Shown here: piece after piece, positions 50,475-60,434 of the stretch
Numbering within the stretch: the stretch's first letter is position 1
Layout of the letters: each line of letters starts with the position of its first letter
Source: Macrotis lagotis
Taxonomy: Eukaryota > Chordata > Mammalia > Peramelemorphia > Peramelidae
Reading direction: 5' to 3'
Length of the DNA: 64,000 nucleotides
NCBI RefSeq assembly: GCF_037893015.1
Contig: NC_133658.1
Coordinates: 886,056,977-886,120,976, forward strand
The notes under the pieces: generated by a model
What the model saw: only the letters and a program-made list of their open reading frames with translations
Databases searched by the model: none
Told to the model about the DNA's origin: nothing
Position numbers and translations under genes: made by a program

Positions 50475-51130
50475 CCTGTCATTGTCCTAATCAATAAACT
50501 TCAGTGTGTTGCCTCTAGGAGCAAATATAAATTCTTCTGTTTAGCTGTGAGAGCCCTTCCCAGCCTGGGCCCAGTGTCCACTTACATTGACCATCCCTTT
50601 GGCATATATTGTACTCTCTCCTATCCTCTTTGAAAACCCTTTCTTCACAATTCAGCTCAGACATCTCCTACCTGTGACCTTTTATTATCTCCTAGCTGCC
50701 AGAGCCCTTTCTCCCTATCTCCAACTGCTTTGTATTTATTTTTTCTTACTCTCCATATATACTCTGTACATACTTACATATGTATTTATTGTTTCCTCTA
50801 TTAGGATGTCAACTCCTTGGGCCTAAGGATCCTCTCCTCCATGGTATCCTTGTTCGGCTAGAGGCAGCTAGGTGGAATAGAATTCTGGATTCAGAAAGAC
50901 CCAATTCAAATCCATCCTCAGACATTTCCTTAGCTGTATGGCCCTGGGCAAGTCATTTAACATTTCTTTGCCTCAATTTCCTCAAACTGCAAAATGGGAA
51001 GAAGAATAATTGCATCTGCCTCTAAGGGTTGTGGTGAAGATCAAATGAGATAATATTGATAAGGTAAAATGTCTGGCATCATGCTTGTTTATTGCTTCCA
51101 GTGCCTGACAGTGACATTTATTAATAAATG
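50475..51130 (+). mobile_element. L2 LINE 3' half split by a SINE
   Basis: 'tgttgcctctaggagcaaat', 'ataaattcttctgtttagct', 'gtgagagcccttcccagcct', 'aggatgtcaactccttgggc', then after the SINE 'tgcctgacagtgacatttat'. Confidence 0.85.
50862..51100 (+). mobile_element. SINE with MIR-type tail
   Basis: 'gaggcagctaggtggaatag', 'ggccctgggcaagtcattta', 'tgcctcaatttcctcaaact' and 'aagatcaaatgagataatat'. Inserted in the L2 terminus. Confidence 0.88.
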
Positions 51131-52189
51131 AATGCATACTGATTAATTGTAAATTCTGTTGTGAAGTTTATACCTGGATTTTTATCTTATTCTTTCTTAG
51201 TTTATCCATACTAAGAAGACCTTCTGCTAACATCTACCATTAGGAGGACTAGAGACTGGCAGATTGGCAGAGATCCCAGTGTTTCTCTCTTAATTTCAAG
51301 CCACTTTCTTGTGAAAAATATTACTCACCTGGCCCAAAGAACAGAGAGACAGCTCTGAAAGACCTCCAACCTGTTCTTCTCAGGTAATTCCCTCAGGGTT
51401 GAAATAGGCTACTATACACCACCCCCCACACCTCCTGCCCATCTCTACTTGTTTGAGCTTCTTTCTCTAGCTGGAATTCTGATTCTCCTTAAGACTAAGA
51501 AAACAAAAATTTAGCCACTTCTTTTTTTTAACCCTGAGGTTAAAGTTCACTGTCTCAACCATACCACATCCAGACACTTTGCCCTTTACCTTTCCTAGGC
51601 TGCTGATGTGGAGGTAATCTCAAATGTCTTCCTTGGAAATGAATTCACCAATACCAACTTTGGAGAGATGGAGAGATCCTGGGATTCTGAGGTCTGTGCT
51701 TTTGTGTTGTGTTTAAAAGGTCTCTAGATTCAGTTTTACTCTGGGATACTTTTTTTTGGTCAAAAACTGAAAAGTGAAGGGGATGAGTTTCTCTGTTATT
51801 TTTTTTTAAATGGCAACTCAGGGTGGAGTTAATCAGGGTAAAGGTGAGTCACTGAGTCCAGCAAGGTGAATATAATTATCTTAAGCACGTAGTTGTGTGA
51901 CCTTTATCCACCACCACAGAGATGCCCATTTCCATGTTGACACACGCATACCAAGGTATAGTAAATACGACAAAAGGCGGACACTTGACCAAGTAGTAAA
52001 TGGTACCAAGGACATCGGTAGACCACTCCATCATAGGCACTAGTCTGCCATTTTGAATGCAGACCAAAGTTTCATATTTTTGCAGACCAAAATTTCAAAA
52101 TGTCATTTTGAAAGGTTGAGTGCTTGATGCAAGTTAGCAAGTTAGCTAAGGCTTGTTAATGAGTGACCAGGTCATAGATAAAGGCTGCC
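51131..52189. other. Low-repeat block, longest unassigned stretch
   Basis: About 1.06 kb in which I recognise no transposon. It is more mixed in base composition than its flanks. Contains 'ttccttggaaatgaattcac' near 51630 and a segment repeating 'gcagaccaaa(g/a)tttca' (52060-52100). A 63-residue minus frame at 51876-52067 has no domain. Confidence 0.45.
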
Positions 52190-52345
52190 CATTTCACCCT
52201 TCAGACCTTCCTTCTTCCTATCGCTAGTACTGTCATTCTTCCAGTCATCTAAGTTCAAAACCTGGGATCATGTTGAACTCACCAATTATCACTTTCTCTT
52301 CCCCCTCAGATTCAGTTAGTTCTCTCAAACCTAAACAGAAATCTG
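52190..52345 (+). mobile_element. L2 LINE fragment (C-terminal ORF text)
   Basis: 'gtactgtcattcttccagtc', 'taagttcaaaacctgggatc' and 'atgttgaactcaccaattat'. Confidence 0.75.
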
Positions 52346-52404
52346 GAAAGTGACTGTTTCAACTTCATACCCAAGTCACAGGTTAAATAGTTCAAGACAA
52401 AAAA

Positions 52405-52548
52405 AGGAATATGAGGGACCATCTACTCTAATTTCCTTATTTTACAGATGAGGAAATTGAGACCCAATATCACTGATAGTAAGTGACAGAGGCAACATTT
52501 GAACATAGATCCTCTAACTTCAGATTCAGTATTCTTTCCACAAAGTCA
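52405..52548 (-). mobile_element. MIR3/L3-like SINE
   Basis: 'gagggaccatctactctaat', 'ttacagatgaggaaattgag' and 'gcaacatttgaacatagatc'. Confidence 0.77.
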
Positions 52549-52560
52549 AGCTTCCTTCTT

Positions 52561-52743
52561 TTGTTTTTAGGTTGTTGGTTTTGTTTTTGGGTTTGTTTTT
52601 TTTGCAAGGCAATGGGGTTACTTGTGGCTTGCCCAAGGCCACAACAACTAGGTAATTATTAAGTGTCTGATTCTGGATTTGAACTCAGGTCCTCCTGACT
52701 CCAGGGCTGGTGCTGTATCCACTGCACCACCTAGCTGCCTCAC
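52561..52743 (-). mobile_element. WSINE1-like SINE with long T/G-rich tail
   Basis: 'gcaaggcaatggggttactt', 'cttgcccaaggccacaacaa', 'ccactgcaccacctagctgc'. Perfect 14-bp flanks caagcttccttctt (52547-52560, 52744-52757). Confidence 0.94.
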
Positions 52744-52761
52744 CAAGCTTCCTTCTTAATT

Positions 52762-52875
52762 CATTCCAATCCAACAAGAATTTGCTATGAGTCTATTGTA
52801 TACAAAGCACTGTACTACATTCTGAGGATTTAAAGTCAAGTTGAAAACATCCCTGTCATCAAGAAGCTTAATTTA
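52762..52875 (-). mobile_element. L2 LINE 3' terminus
   Basis: 'aatccaacaagaatttgcta', 'aaagcactgtactacattct' and 'ctgtcatcaagaagcttaat'. Confidence 0.7.
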
Positions 52876-52889
52876 GATTGAATTCAATT

Positions 52890-53100
52890 CAGCAGCTACG
52901 GGACTTGGGTTCAGATTTCACCACCCTCCTCCCTTCCCCAACACAAAATAAGTGTTTCCTGGCAAATGGGTATGTGATTCCTAGCAAATCCTTGCAGGTT
53001 CTTGGATCTTAGTTTTTTCTTATCTATAAAATAAAAGGGGTCAGAGTGTGTGACAGGTGAATCGACTGGCCCCCAAGGTGTCTTCTAGTTGCAATTTTTT
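52890..53100 (+). mobile_element. MIR-type SINE with MIR3-like end
   Basis: 'gggacttgggttcagatttc', 'cttatctataaaataaaagg' and 'ccaaggtgtcttctagttgc'. Confidence 0.65.
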
Positions 53101-53170
53101 CGTCCTGAGCATTAGATTTTTTGTTTTTGTTTTGTTTTGTTTTTATCTTTAAAATGAGAGTGAGGAGAAT

Positions 53171-53385
53171 AAGGGGCAGCTAAATGGTGCTCTAACCTGG
53201 AGTCAGAAAGACTCTCATCTCCTTGAGTTCAAATACAGCCTCTTATACTTACTAGCTGTGTGACCTTGGGTAAGTCACTTCATCTGTTTCCTCATCCGTA
53301 AAATGAGCTGGAGAAGGAAATGCCAAACCACTCTAACCAAATGGGGTCACAAAGAATAAGACATAATTGAAAAATTAAATAATAA
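53171..53385 (+). mobile_element. SINE with RTE/BovB-like tail
   Basis: 'ggggcagctaaatggtgctc', 'gtgtgaccttgggtaagtca', 'gagctggagaaggaaatgcc', 'aaatggggtcacaaagaata'. The middle of the tail is shortened. Confidence 0.9.
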
Positions 53386-53609
53386 AATTTAAACGATATA
53401 TTCATGTGAGAAAATAAGGGCACCAGAAAAAGACAAGCATGATGCAAAGAAGAAACAGAATGATTGTCATTGACATCTGTAATGTGGAAATGTGTAATGA
53501 GGTAATGGAGGGGGAGATGCTGAGAAACAGATTTAGGCTTGGTGTCAGAAAAAACTTCAGTAGTCAAAGTTGTCCAAAACTGCAATAGATTGCTTTTGAG
53601 GCTTAGCCA
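53386..53609. other. Low-repeat sequence
   Basis: No gene or firm repeat. A 134-residue minus frame at 53292-53696 overlaps the RTE-tailed SINE and MIR and is not a gene. Confidence 0.4.
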
Positions 53610-53700
53610 ACCAACAACCTTTATGAAGCATTTTAAAGATGAAGAAACTGAAGCTAGAAATGTTGGATGACCTGCCCAGGGTAATGCAACGAGCAAGTGT
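53610..53700 (-). mobile_element. MIR SINE fragment
   Basis: 'aagatgaagaaactgaagct' and 'gacctgcccagggtaatgca'. Confidence 0.7.
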
Positions 53701-53714
53701 CATACAAAGAAAGG

Positions 53715-54250
53715 CTAAAAACAAAAACTGCACTGTCCCTGTTCTCAAGAAGCTTACATGTTAATGGAAGAAACATGGCAATAATTAGGTACATACAAGA
53801 TATAAACAGACTAGGTAATATGAAAGAACATGTCTCTAGCAGCTGTGGCAAATAGGAAAGGCCTTCTGCAGAAGATGGTATTTGATCTGAGTCTTGAAAG
53901 AAGTTAAGAAATGAAGGGGCCAAGGTGAGAAGGAAGAATATTTCAGGCATGGGGGAAAACTGGACAAAAGGTGCAGAATTGGAAATTGGAGTGGTGGCTT
54001 CCTTTTTCATTCTTCTTTTAGGTTTTTTTTTTTTGCTAGGCAATGGGGTTATTATTAAGGTAATTATTAAGTGTCTGAGACCGGATTTGAACCCAGGTAC
54101 TCCTGACTCTGGGGCCAGTGCTTTATCCACTGTGCCACCTAGCCGCCCCACCTTTTTCATTCTTCGAGCAAAAACTTATGGATGGAACATAGACGGGATA
54201 TGTGGTTGGATTCACTGTAGCAATTTCTAACTCACGTCTTCTGTGATTCC
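53715..54250 (-). mobile_element. L2 LINE 3' half, minus strand, split by WSINE
   Basis: 'gcactgtccctgttctcaag', 'aagcttacatgttaatggaa', 'gaaaggccttctgcagaaga', 'tctgagtcttgaaagaagtt' and 'atttcaggcatgggggaaaa'. The piece right of the SINE is too worn to be sure. Confidence 0.8.
54015..54150 (-). mobile_element. WSINE1-like SINE with internal deletion
   Basis: The central 'aagtggcttgcccaaggcca' block is missing and replaced by a short ATTATTAAGGTA duplication-like stretch. Head 'ccactgtgccacctagccgc' is intact. Perfect 14-bp flanks cctttttcattctt (54001-54014, 54151-54164). Confidence 0.93.
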
Positions 54251-54654
54251 TATTGGGATATGACATGGGTGAGATTTTTGCCTCAGACGGTGGTTAAACT
54301 AGATGATCTCCCAGGTCCATTACAATTCTGAATCTTTATGATGCCCCTGTGAAAATTTTAAAGCTCTAGACCCCAATTCCCTGTTGTATATATACATCAG
54401 CTATGCATTTGTAGACATCTTCCGTTCTCTCATCTAGCTAGCGTATTTCTTTAAGAGAGCCATAGCAACAATACCTCTTGACCACCCCTTTTTGCAGCTG
54501 AAGTCACATATCATTTCCCTAACTACTCATTTCTTCTCCAAGACCACAGCTGTATCCTCCCAAACACCCACAATCTTCCTACCCAAGGCCACTTGAGGTT
54601 TTGATGTTGTGTTCTTAGTAAATTTAACAATAAAACCAATGCCATAACCTTATT
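54251..54654. other. Low-repeat sequence
   Basis: No gene or named element, apart from a possible MIR3-like end at 54285-54345 ('actagatgatctcccaggtc'). Confidence 0.4.
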
Positions 54655-55505
54655 TCCTTTTTATTTGAATTTTAAAATTTAACAAAAATCTATTTCTCTC
54701 TCCCATCTCTACCTACTCCTTGAAAATGAAAATCAAGGCCTTGTAAAAATAGGCGTAGTCAAGCAAAAGAAAAAAATTCCCTCATTGGCCATGCCCAAAC
54801 TTTATGTCTCAATTTGTACCAAAGCAGAGAACATGTTTTGTCATTGGTCATTGGTTGCTCATTACATGGGTCTTAAGTCTTTTAAAGTTTTTTGTCTTTT
54901 TAGTGTTGTTACTATTTTTGCTCACTTCATTTTGTATCATTTCATTCAAATCTTCCCAGATTTCTCTGAAATTATTCCCTTCATCATTCTTCATAATTAC
55001 TCAATCAATAAACATGTATTAATTGGTCTTAAATACAATATTATTCCATTAAATTCATTTCAGTCATACTCCTACTGCTGAACATCCCCTTGGTTTCCAG
55101 TTCTTTGCTACCATAAAAAGAGCTGCTATTAAATATTTTTGTACTTAGGGGTCCTTTCCCTCTTTGATCTCTTTGGGGTATAAGTCTTGTCCTGTTAGCA
55201 CGAGGTAAAAAAATATAGCAACAGAGAGCATAGTTCCAAATTACTTTCCAAAATAGCTATACCAAGCTACAGTTCTTCCAACAGTGTACTTGTGTGTGTA
55301 ATTTTCCACAGCCCCTCCAATATTTCCCTTTATCAATTTGATAGGGGTCCCCAGAGTTGCCCTAATTTTCATTTCCTTAATTAATAGTGATTTGGAGTAT
55401 TTTTACATGTGGTTATTGATAGATTAAGCTTTTCCCCTTAGAAAACTGCCTGTTCTTAACCTTTGACCATTTATCAATTGGGAAATGACTCTTATTCTTA
55501 CAACA
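54655..55505 (-). mobile_element. L1 LINE ORF2 C-terminus and 3' UTR, 0.85 kb, minus strand
   Basis: From the tail inward: 'aggcgtagtcaagcaaaaga', 'cctcattggccatgcccaaa', 'gtcttaagtcttttaaagtt', 'cccagatttctctgaaatta', 'ggtttccagttctttgctac', then ORF2 complement 'gatctctttggggtataagt' and 'attttccacagcccctccaa'. One of the most continuous L1 pieces here; dead. Two overlapping plus-strand frames at 54785-55081 are artefacts. Confidence 0.88.
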
Positions 55506-55689
55506 TATCTATTTCGAAGAAGTTCAGGATACTCAGCAGACCTGAATTGATATGATAACCCCATGGGCCTGCTAGAATTATTCTCTTCAACCAGACTCAG
55601 GAAAACTGAAGCTAGTACCATATTACCTGCAAAGTCATCACCAAACCCACGTGCTCTCACTTCCAACAGGTGAAAATGGAGCTTATGGG
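55506..55689. other. Low-repeat sequence
   Basis: No gene assigned. A 98-residue minus frame (55424-55720) reads partly through the L1 and has no domain. Confidence 0.4.
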
Positions 55690-55960
55690 ATCTTGGATCT
55701 AGAGTCAAAAGGGTTCTCATATATTATCTAGGTCAATCCCTTCATCTTATTTTTTTTTTTAGATTTTTCAAGGCAATGGGGTTAAGTGACTTGCCCAAGG
55801 CCACATGGCTAGGTAAATATTAAGTGTCTGAGGCTGGATTTGAACTCAGGTACTCCTGACTCCAAGGCCAGTGCTCTATCCACTGTGCCACTTAGCCGCC
55901 CCTAATCCCTTCATCTTTACAAGTGAGGAAATGAGGCTCAAAGATGTCAAAAAACAAACC
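55690..55960 (-). mobile_element. MIR3/L3-like SINE split by WSINE
   Basis: 'atcttggatctagagtcaaa' and 'ttatctaggtcaatcccttc' before; 'tacaagtgaggaaatgaggc' after. Confidence 0.72.
55749..55903 (-). mobile_element. WSINE1-like SINE
   Basis: 'cttgcccaaggccacatggc', 'gctggatttgaactcaggta', 'ctgtgccacttagccgcccc'. Perfect 14-bp flanks aatcccttcatctt (55735-55748, 55904-55917). Confidence 0.94.
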
Positions 55961-55969
55961 TGAATTAAT

Positions 55970-56095
55970 GTAGTATAATGGAAAGAATGTTAGGCTTGGA
56001 ATAGTAAATATCAGTTTTCTTTCCTCTGTAAAATAAGGGTGAGTAGATTAAATGGACACTAAGGTTCCTTCCATCCCTAAATCTATGATTCTTCT
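55970..56095 (+). mobile_element. MIR-type SINE with MIR3-like end
   Basis: 'tagtataatggaaagaatgt', 'ttctttcctctgtaaaataa' and 'ggttccttccatccctaaat'. Confidence 0.72.
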
Positions 56096-56194
56096 TGGCT
56101 AACTAGGCAATTTTTTTTTACTATAGCTATGTCAAGATCTAGCTATAAATGATGACTGTTATGAACAAGCTTTTCCTTATCCCTAAGAATTTCT

Positions 56195-56285
56195 GTTTAC
56201 TAGTTGTGGGATTCTGGGCAGGTCATTTCACCTGTGTTTGCCTCAGTTTCCTCATCTATAACATGAAGATAATAATAGCATATAT
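56195..56285 (+). mobile_element. MIR SINE fragment
   Basis: 'gggcaggtcatttcacctgt' and 'cctcagtttcctcatctata'. Confidence 0.8.
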
Positions 56286-56289
56286 ACTC

Positions 56290-56382
56290 TTTGATCCAGG
56301 AACACTGGCCTCCTGGCTATTCCACAAGCAAGATACTCCATCTCTCCCTTTCTCTGGAATGTTCTCCTTCATCCCTACATAC
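56290..56382 (+). mobile_element. L2 LINE fragment, sense arm
   Basis: 'acactggcctcctggctatt', 'ccacaagcaagatactccat' and 'ctggaatgttctccttcatc'. Confidence 0.7.
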
Positions 56383-56384
56383 AA

Positions 56385-56520
56385 AGCCTGTACAAAGACA
56401 GAGGGGCAGTCTATGCATACAGGGAACAGTTAACAGGCCAGCTGGGTTGGATTAAAGAGTGTGAGGGGGTGTACCATATAATAATAAGCATGGGTAGACA
56501 AGCCAACTCTCTTCAACTGT
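56385..56520 (-). mobile_element. L2 LINE fragment, antisense arm
   Basis: 'gtacaaagacagaggggcag', 'agggaacagttaacaggcca' and 'gctgggttggattaaagagt' come from the same L2 region on the other strand. Confidence 0.68.
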
Positions 56521-56596
56521 GCCTTTAGTTATTCTCTTAGTCAAAAGTAGTGGAGAGGGCATCCAACTCCCTCCTTGCCAACTGAGTCATTCAAGT

Positions 56597-56775
56597 ACAG
56601 ATTTAGAGCTGGAAGGGAACTTCGAGATCGTGTCTAGTCCAACTCTCTTATTTCATAGAAGAGGAATCAGAGGTTCAGGACATTAAGTGCCTTACCCAGA
56701 TCATGCAGCTTAGTAAATTTCCAAAGAGAGATTTGAACCCACATCTTTCTGATTCTCAAGTTGAGCACTCTTTTG
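56597..56775 (-). mobile_element. MIR3/L3-like SINE
   Basis: 'gatttagagctggaagggaa', 'cttcgagatcgtgtctagtc', 'gaggaatcagaggttcagga' and 'gagatttgaacccacatctt'. Confidence 0.82.
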
Positions 56776-56821
56776 CCAAGCTGAGTCATATAGCAATATT
56801 TTCAAACTCCAACCTTCCATA

Positions 56822-56890
56822 TTTTAATCAATCAACAAATATTTACAAAACACCTACTATGTGCCATAAGGGTGTGAGACCTTGGGCTGG
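56822..56890 (-). mobile_element. L2 LINE terminus
   Basis: 'atcaatcaacaaatatttac' and 'acacctactatgtgccataa'. Confidence 0.72.
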
Positions 56891-57544
56891 GGGGGAACCA
56901 CCATTTCCCTTTAGCCCAGAAAATGAGGGAGGCTCAGGTGGCCGGATGTATTAGGAACAATGACACACCTCCCAAGATGCTCTTGCCCAACCCGCACTTG
57001 GGAAGCCAGTGTGAATGTACAGTTTGTTACATGGTACTGCTGCCCACTGCAGAGATAAATGCTATGACCAACCACGATCAATCATTCCCGAGCCACCCTC
57101 CCAACAGAACAGCTGTTTGAGAACTGGCCAGGATCTGCATTCATTTTCAGCTCAAGATGCTCATTTCCGGGGAGCACTTCCAAGAAATCTGGTGCTTAGA
57201 GTGGGGTGAGGAAAGATGTTTTTGGAGGAATAAGACAAACTACATGATGTGGCTCCTCTGAGACAGGCGCCAAGCTGCTAAAGTAATTTTGCTGTTTAGT
57301 AAGCCACAACGGCAGTTTGGGAGATATTTTAAGATTTACTGTACTTTAATTTATTCAAAGTGAGATTCTACAGGCTAATAACATGTTTCTTTAAAGTGTT
57401 TTTTCAGGGGAAAGTAGCTTCTATTTCAGTTGTCCCTGTTAAGAGAGAAATTTTCTTTTAAATGATTAACATTTCAAAATTTTATTGTAAGTCAAGAAAG
57501 TGGGACCTAGAAGGAAAATGCCCCCCTCAAAATTCAGAACACTT
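56891..57544. other. Low-repeat block, candidate conserved non-coding element
   Basis: About 650 bases without a transposon. It has higher complexity than its surroundings, an E-box CAGCTG at 57111-57116, and AT-rich homeodomain-like text further right ('tactgtactttaatttattc'). Overlapping frames (56923-57209) have no domain. Confidence 0.42.
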
Positions 57545-57670
57545 GAATTTGCCTCAGTTTACCTTTAAATGAAAAAGACCAAGTAATCCAGCTCCTTTGT
57601 TTTACAAGTGAAGAAAATGAGACTTGGTGGAGGTTAGGTGATTTGCCCAGCTAGCAATTATGACTGTGTA
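57545..57670 (-). mobile_element. MIR-like SINE fragment
   Basis: 'ttttacaagtgaagaaaatg' and 'gtgatttgcccagctagcaa'. Confidence 0.62.
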
Positions 57671-58149
57671 GTGTACGCCTAACATGGAGGCTGGATTGAT
57701 ATGGGGATGAAGGAAAGTAGAATTATGCTCCCTTTGACATCTTGATAGAAGTTACCAAGCACCTGGAATGCTTCCTGTCCCTAAGTTAAAAATGGCCTTG
57801 GTCACCTTAAAGATTCCATTTTGTTCTGTCCTGTTACCTTTCACATTTCAACCCCCTCATTTCAAAATGCCCCACACCCCATTGATCTTACACCTATGAG
57901 AAATGATCATTCTATTGGTGGGATCAATCTTCACTGCAGGGCCTTTCCTGAGAGAGATTTTTTTTAAGGACAAATGAGAAAATGACTCAGATTTTTTCCC
58001 CCAGAAAATTTCAGAGGGAAGCAGCTTCCAGCAATAGTGACAATTCTATAAATGCTCATTCTAGTTTTTATTTTAATGAAAATCACAATAATTTCCAACA
58101 TGCAGAATCAAGGTTTGTTTTATTTCCTAGCTTAGGAGATAGAAAAGAA
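57671..58149. other. Low-repeat sequence
   Basis: About 480 bases with no named element and no ORF with a domain. Confidence 0.4.
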
Positions 58150-58460
58150 CCAAGAAAGAACCCTGGATCTATATCAAGAGACTTCAGATCCTACTTCTGA
58201 TAATACCTGTGTAATCTTGGAAAAGTCCCACCATCTACCTCGGTTTCCTGATCTGTAAAACCAGTGGTTGGGCAAAATAACCTCTAAGGTTCAAGTTGCC
58301 TAACTTCCTGGGAACTGGCCTTAGTAAACCCTTAGTAAATGCCCTGAGAGGATTGAATTAAATAATCTCTGAGGTCCTTTCTAACATCAGATTCATGATG
58401 CAGGGACAAATCACTTTCTCTGGGCCTTAGATTATCCATTCACAAAAGGGGATTAGTTAT
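58150..58460 (+). mobile_element. MIR-type SINE pieces with MIR3-like ends
   Basis: 'tgtgtaatcttggaaaagtc', 'ctcggtttcctgatctgtaa' and 'aataacctctaaggttcaag'; then a second set, 'aataatctctgaggtccttt' with 'gacaaatcactttctctggg'. Confidence 0.72.
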
Positions 58461-58494
58461 ATCACATTGTGAGGGAAGAACTTTGTCAAGTCAT

Positions 58495-58572
58495 ACATGT
58501 TTGTATACATACTATGTAATATATCATACATTAGTAAGATATATCATATATAATATGCACTCTCTATTACAT
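58495..58572. repeat. AT-rich ATATAT-type patch
   Basis: 'atactatgtaatatatcata' repeats loosely. Confidence 0.65.
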
Positions 58573-58579
58573 TGTATAT

Positions 58580-58790
58580 GTGCATATTTGTTCAGTTGTT
58601 TTCAATCATGTCTGACTTTTAGTGACCCCCCCATTTGGGGTTTTCTTTGAAGAGATGCTGGAATGGTTTACCATGTCCTTTAGGTAAGGAAACTGAGACA
58701 AGTAGGGTGAAGTGACTTGCCCAAGGTCACATAGCTAGTAAGTGAGACTGAATTTGAACTCAGGAAGATGAGTTCAAATATAAGAAGCAA
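58580..58790 (-). mobile_element. SINE with RTE/BovB-like tail
   Basis: 'tgttcagttgttttcaatca', 'ccatttggggttttctttga', 'agtgacttgcccaaggtcac' and 'tgaatttgaactcaggaaga'. Head lost. Confidence 0.88.
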
Positions 58791-59532
58791 ATCTAATTAT
58801 GCATAAATATAATGTAGTATGTCACACACTATATAGCAAATATTTTTATTTAAATATTAGAAACTCATGCTACATCTCTAATTCCAGTCCTGTCCTTAGG
58901 AGAGAAGATATCTGTTATCAGACTGCTGATTAAAAAAGGGAGGAGGAGATATAGCTAGCTAGGCCAGGGCTGGTGGAAGTTGGTACAGTTCCCTTATTTA
59001 ATTGCTAAATAAACTGATCTAATGAGTCAGTCCCTCCAATAAAATGATGTAACCTGTCATAAATCTGAACTGGTAACCTTTGGTTTTCCATTGGAATGCA
59101 TATACTGTAACCCCCATATTGACCATGAAGCTTGGGAAGCCATGGAGAATAATGAAATACACACATGTTCCTTGGAGATTAAGCATCAGGGGATGATGAA
59201 GGGAAGAACAAGTTCCTCCTGGTCTCAAGATTCCCAGATCAGGAAATGTCCTGTGAGATAATTCAGAAAGCTTATGGTTCCCTGTATAGAACAGGAAACA
59301 CCAAGGGCCCCACTCTACCCTAGAAGGATAGACACTCAGGGTAAACTTCACAACCCAGACCTCCTGGGAAATGAAGACAGACTCCAACTCAGAAGTTGGA
59401 GAATCCATCTGCTTCTCTACTTAAATGGGCCCTGGATGTTTGAGGGAATTGTAATTTATGGAAAAATTTCCATTTGTAACGGAGCCAGTCTCTAAATGTC
59501 ATCAGGGGTACTGGATGTTGAGCTTGGAATAT
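58791..59532. other. Low-repeat block with a 129-residue minus-strand open frame
   Basis: About 740 bases with no transposon I recognise. The minus frame at 59019-59408 (starts M-D-S-P-T-S-E-L-E) is the longest one here not explained by a named repeat or low complexity, but it shows no domain or codon signal I can judge and no splice or promoter context. I treat it as non-coding or unrecognised. Confidence 0.4.
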
Positions 59533-59800
59533 TGACGTTGAATCTCAGAACTGGTAGGGACCTCAACAACCAAATAAGTTCAATTTGTATCTGAAAGAAA
59601 AATTCCTGTTCAATAAACCCAACAAGTGATTCTCCAGTTTTAACTAGAATGTCTCCGGCCAAGGAGAGAACCTACTACTTCCCAAGGCATCCTATTTTCC
59701 CATTACTAGGCTCTATACAGTTGGTTTCCCCCCCCCCCAATCATCAATGGTAGGTGACAAGTTGTAGAGTCATACACCTTTCTCCCCATAATAAAGCCCA
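59533..59800 (-). mobile_element. L3/CR1-like LINE 3' part, minus strand
   Basis: 'atctcagaactggtagggac', 'ccaacaagtgattctccagt', 'gagagaacctactacttccc' and 'aaggcatcctattttcccat' follow the L3 complement. An 11-C run expanded at 59728-59738. Confidence 0.68.
59728..59738 (+). repeat. Poly-C run (11)
   Basis: Eleven C inside the L3-like fragment. Confidence 0.93.
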
Positions 59801-60029
59801 GTTTCATAAAGTTCCAGAATAACCCAGGCTAAAATAAAAACAGAGAGTCCTTGGATATGAACTTAATTTTATTGGACACACATAATCCTGATGATTCTCC
59901 ATGTAAATAAAAATGATGGCAATTTCCCCAAACCTTTTTTTTCAGAAATGGCCCATTTCTATCAACAACATTGTTAACAGTCTCATTTTCATCAATATAA
60001 TAATTTTATAAGAAATAACGGAAATTAAC
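59801..60029. other. Low-repeat sequence
   Basis: No gene or firm repeat seen. Confidence 0.4.
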
Positions 60030-60125
60030 GATAAATCCAGTAAATCGTAAGCTCCTTCAGGGCAGATTGATCTGTTTTTGTATCACTTGGACCACTATAG
60101 GCACTATATAAATGTTTACCCCAAC
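60030..60125 (+). mobile_element. L2 LINE 3' end
   Basis: 'taaatcgtaagctccttcag', 'ggcagattgatctgtttttg' and 'aggcactatataaatgttta'. Confidence 0.8.
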
Positions 60126-60163
60126 AAGTTACAAATCCTAACTAGTACTAATCTCTTCTTCCT

Positions 60164-60183
60164 GGGGCGGGGGTGGGGGCGGG
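60164..60183 (+). promoter_or_regulatory. Strong G-quadruplex / GC-box motif
   Basis: ggggcgggggtgggggcggg: four G-runs of 4, 5, 5 and 3 separated by single bases. This fits a very stable intramolecular quadruplex and contains GC boxes of the Sp/KLF type. No gene start is visible beside it. Confidence 0.75.
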
Positions 60184-60434
60184 AATAGGAAGCAGAGATG
60201 ACATGAACTATTGGGTGACAGCTCAAAGCCACCTCCACAGCATTCTATCCACTCAGAAGACTTGCCAAGGGTTGTCCTGAAAATGAATCCAGCTGCATGG
60301 ATTTTGGTATTGCCAAGTGGCACTGGTCCTCCTACCAACACAGCATTATTAATTTATGATTTGCATGACCTGTTTCTACAACACATTCCCTCTGATACTT
60401 AGCGACCAGAGAACTATGGAGAGATTCGATTCAA
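60184..60434. other. Low-repeat sequence
   Basis: No transposon recognised. Overlapping frames on both strands (60138-60402) have no domain. Confidence 0.4.

Noticed and set aside
53654-54160. 168-residue minus-strand open frame
   Set aside because: It runs through a WSINE1-like copy and an L2 fragment, both identified by sequence and flanks.
59019-59408. 129-residue minus-strand open frame in repeat-free DNA
   Set aside because: It shows no recognised domain, no signal of splicing or promoter, and no related copy. Kept only as a note; a search for homologues in other marsupials would settle it.
58791-59532. Possible solo LTR of an old retrovirus (AATAAA-like signal, unfamiliar sequence)
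   Set aside because: No paired copy, clear terminal dinucleotides or flanking duplication could be seen.
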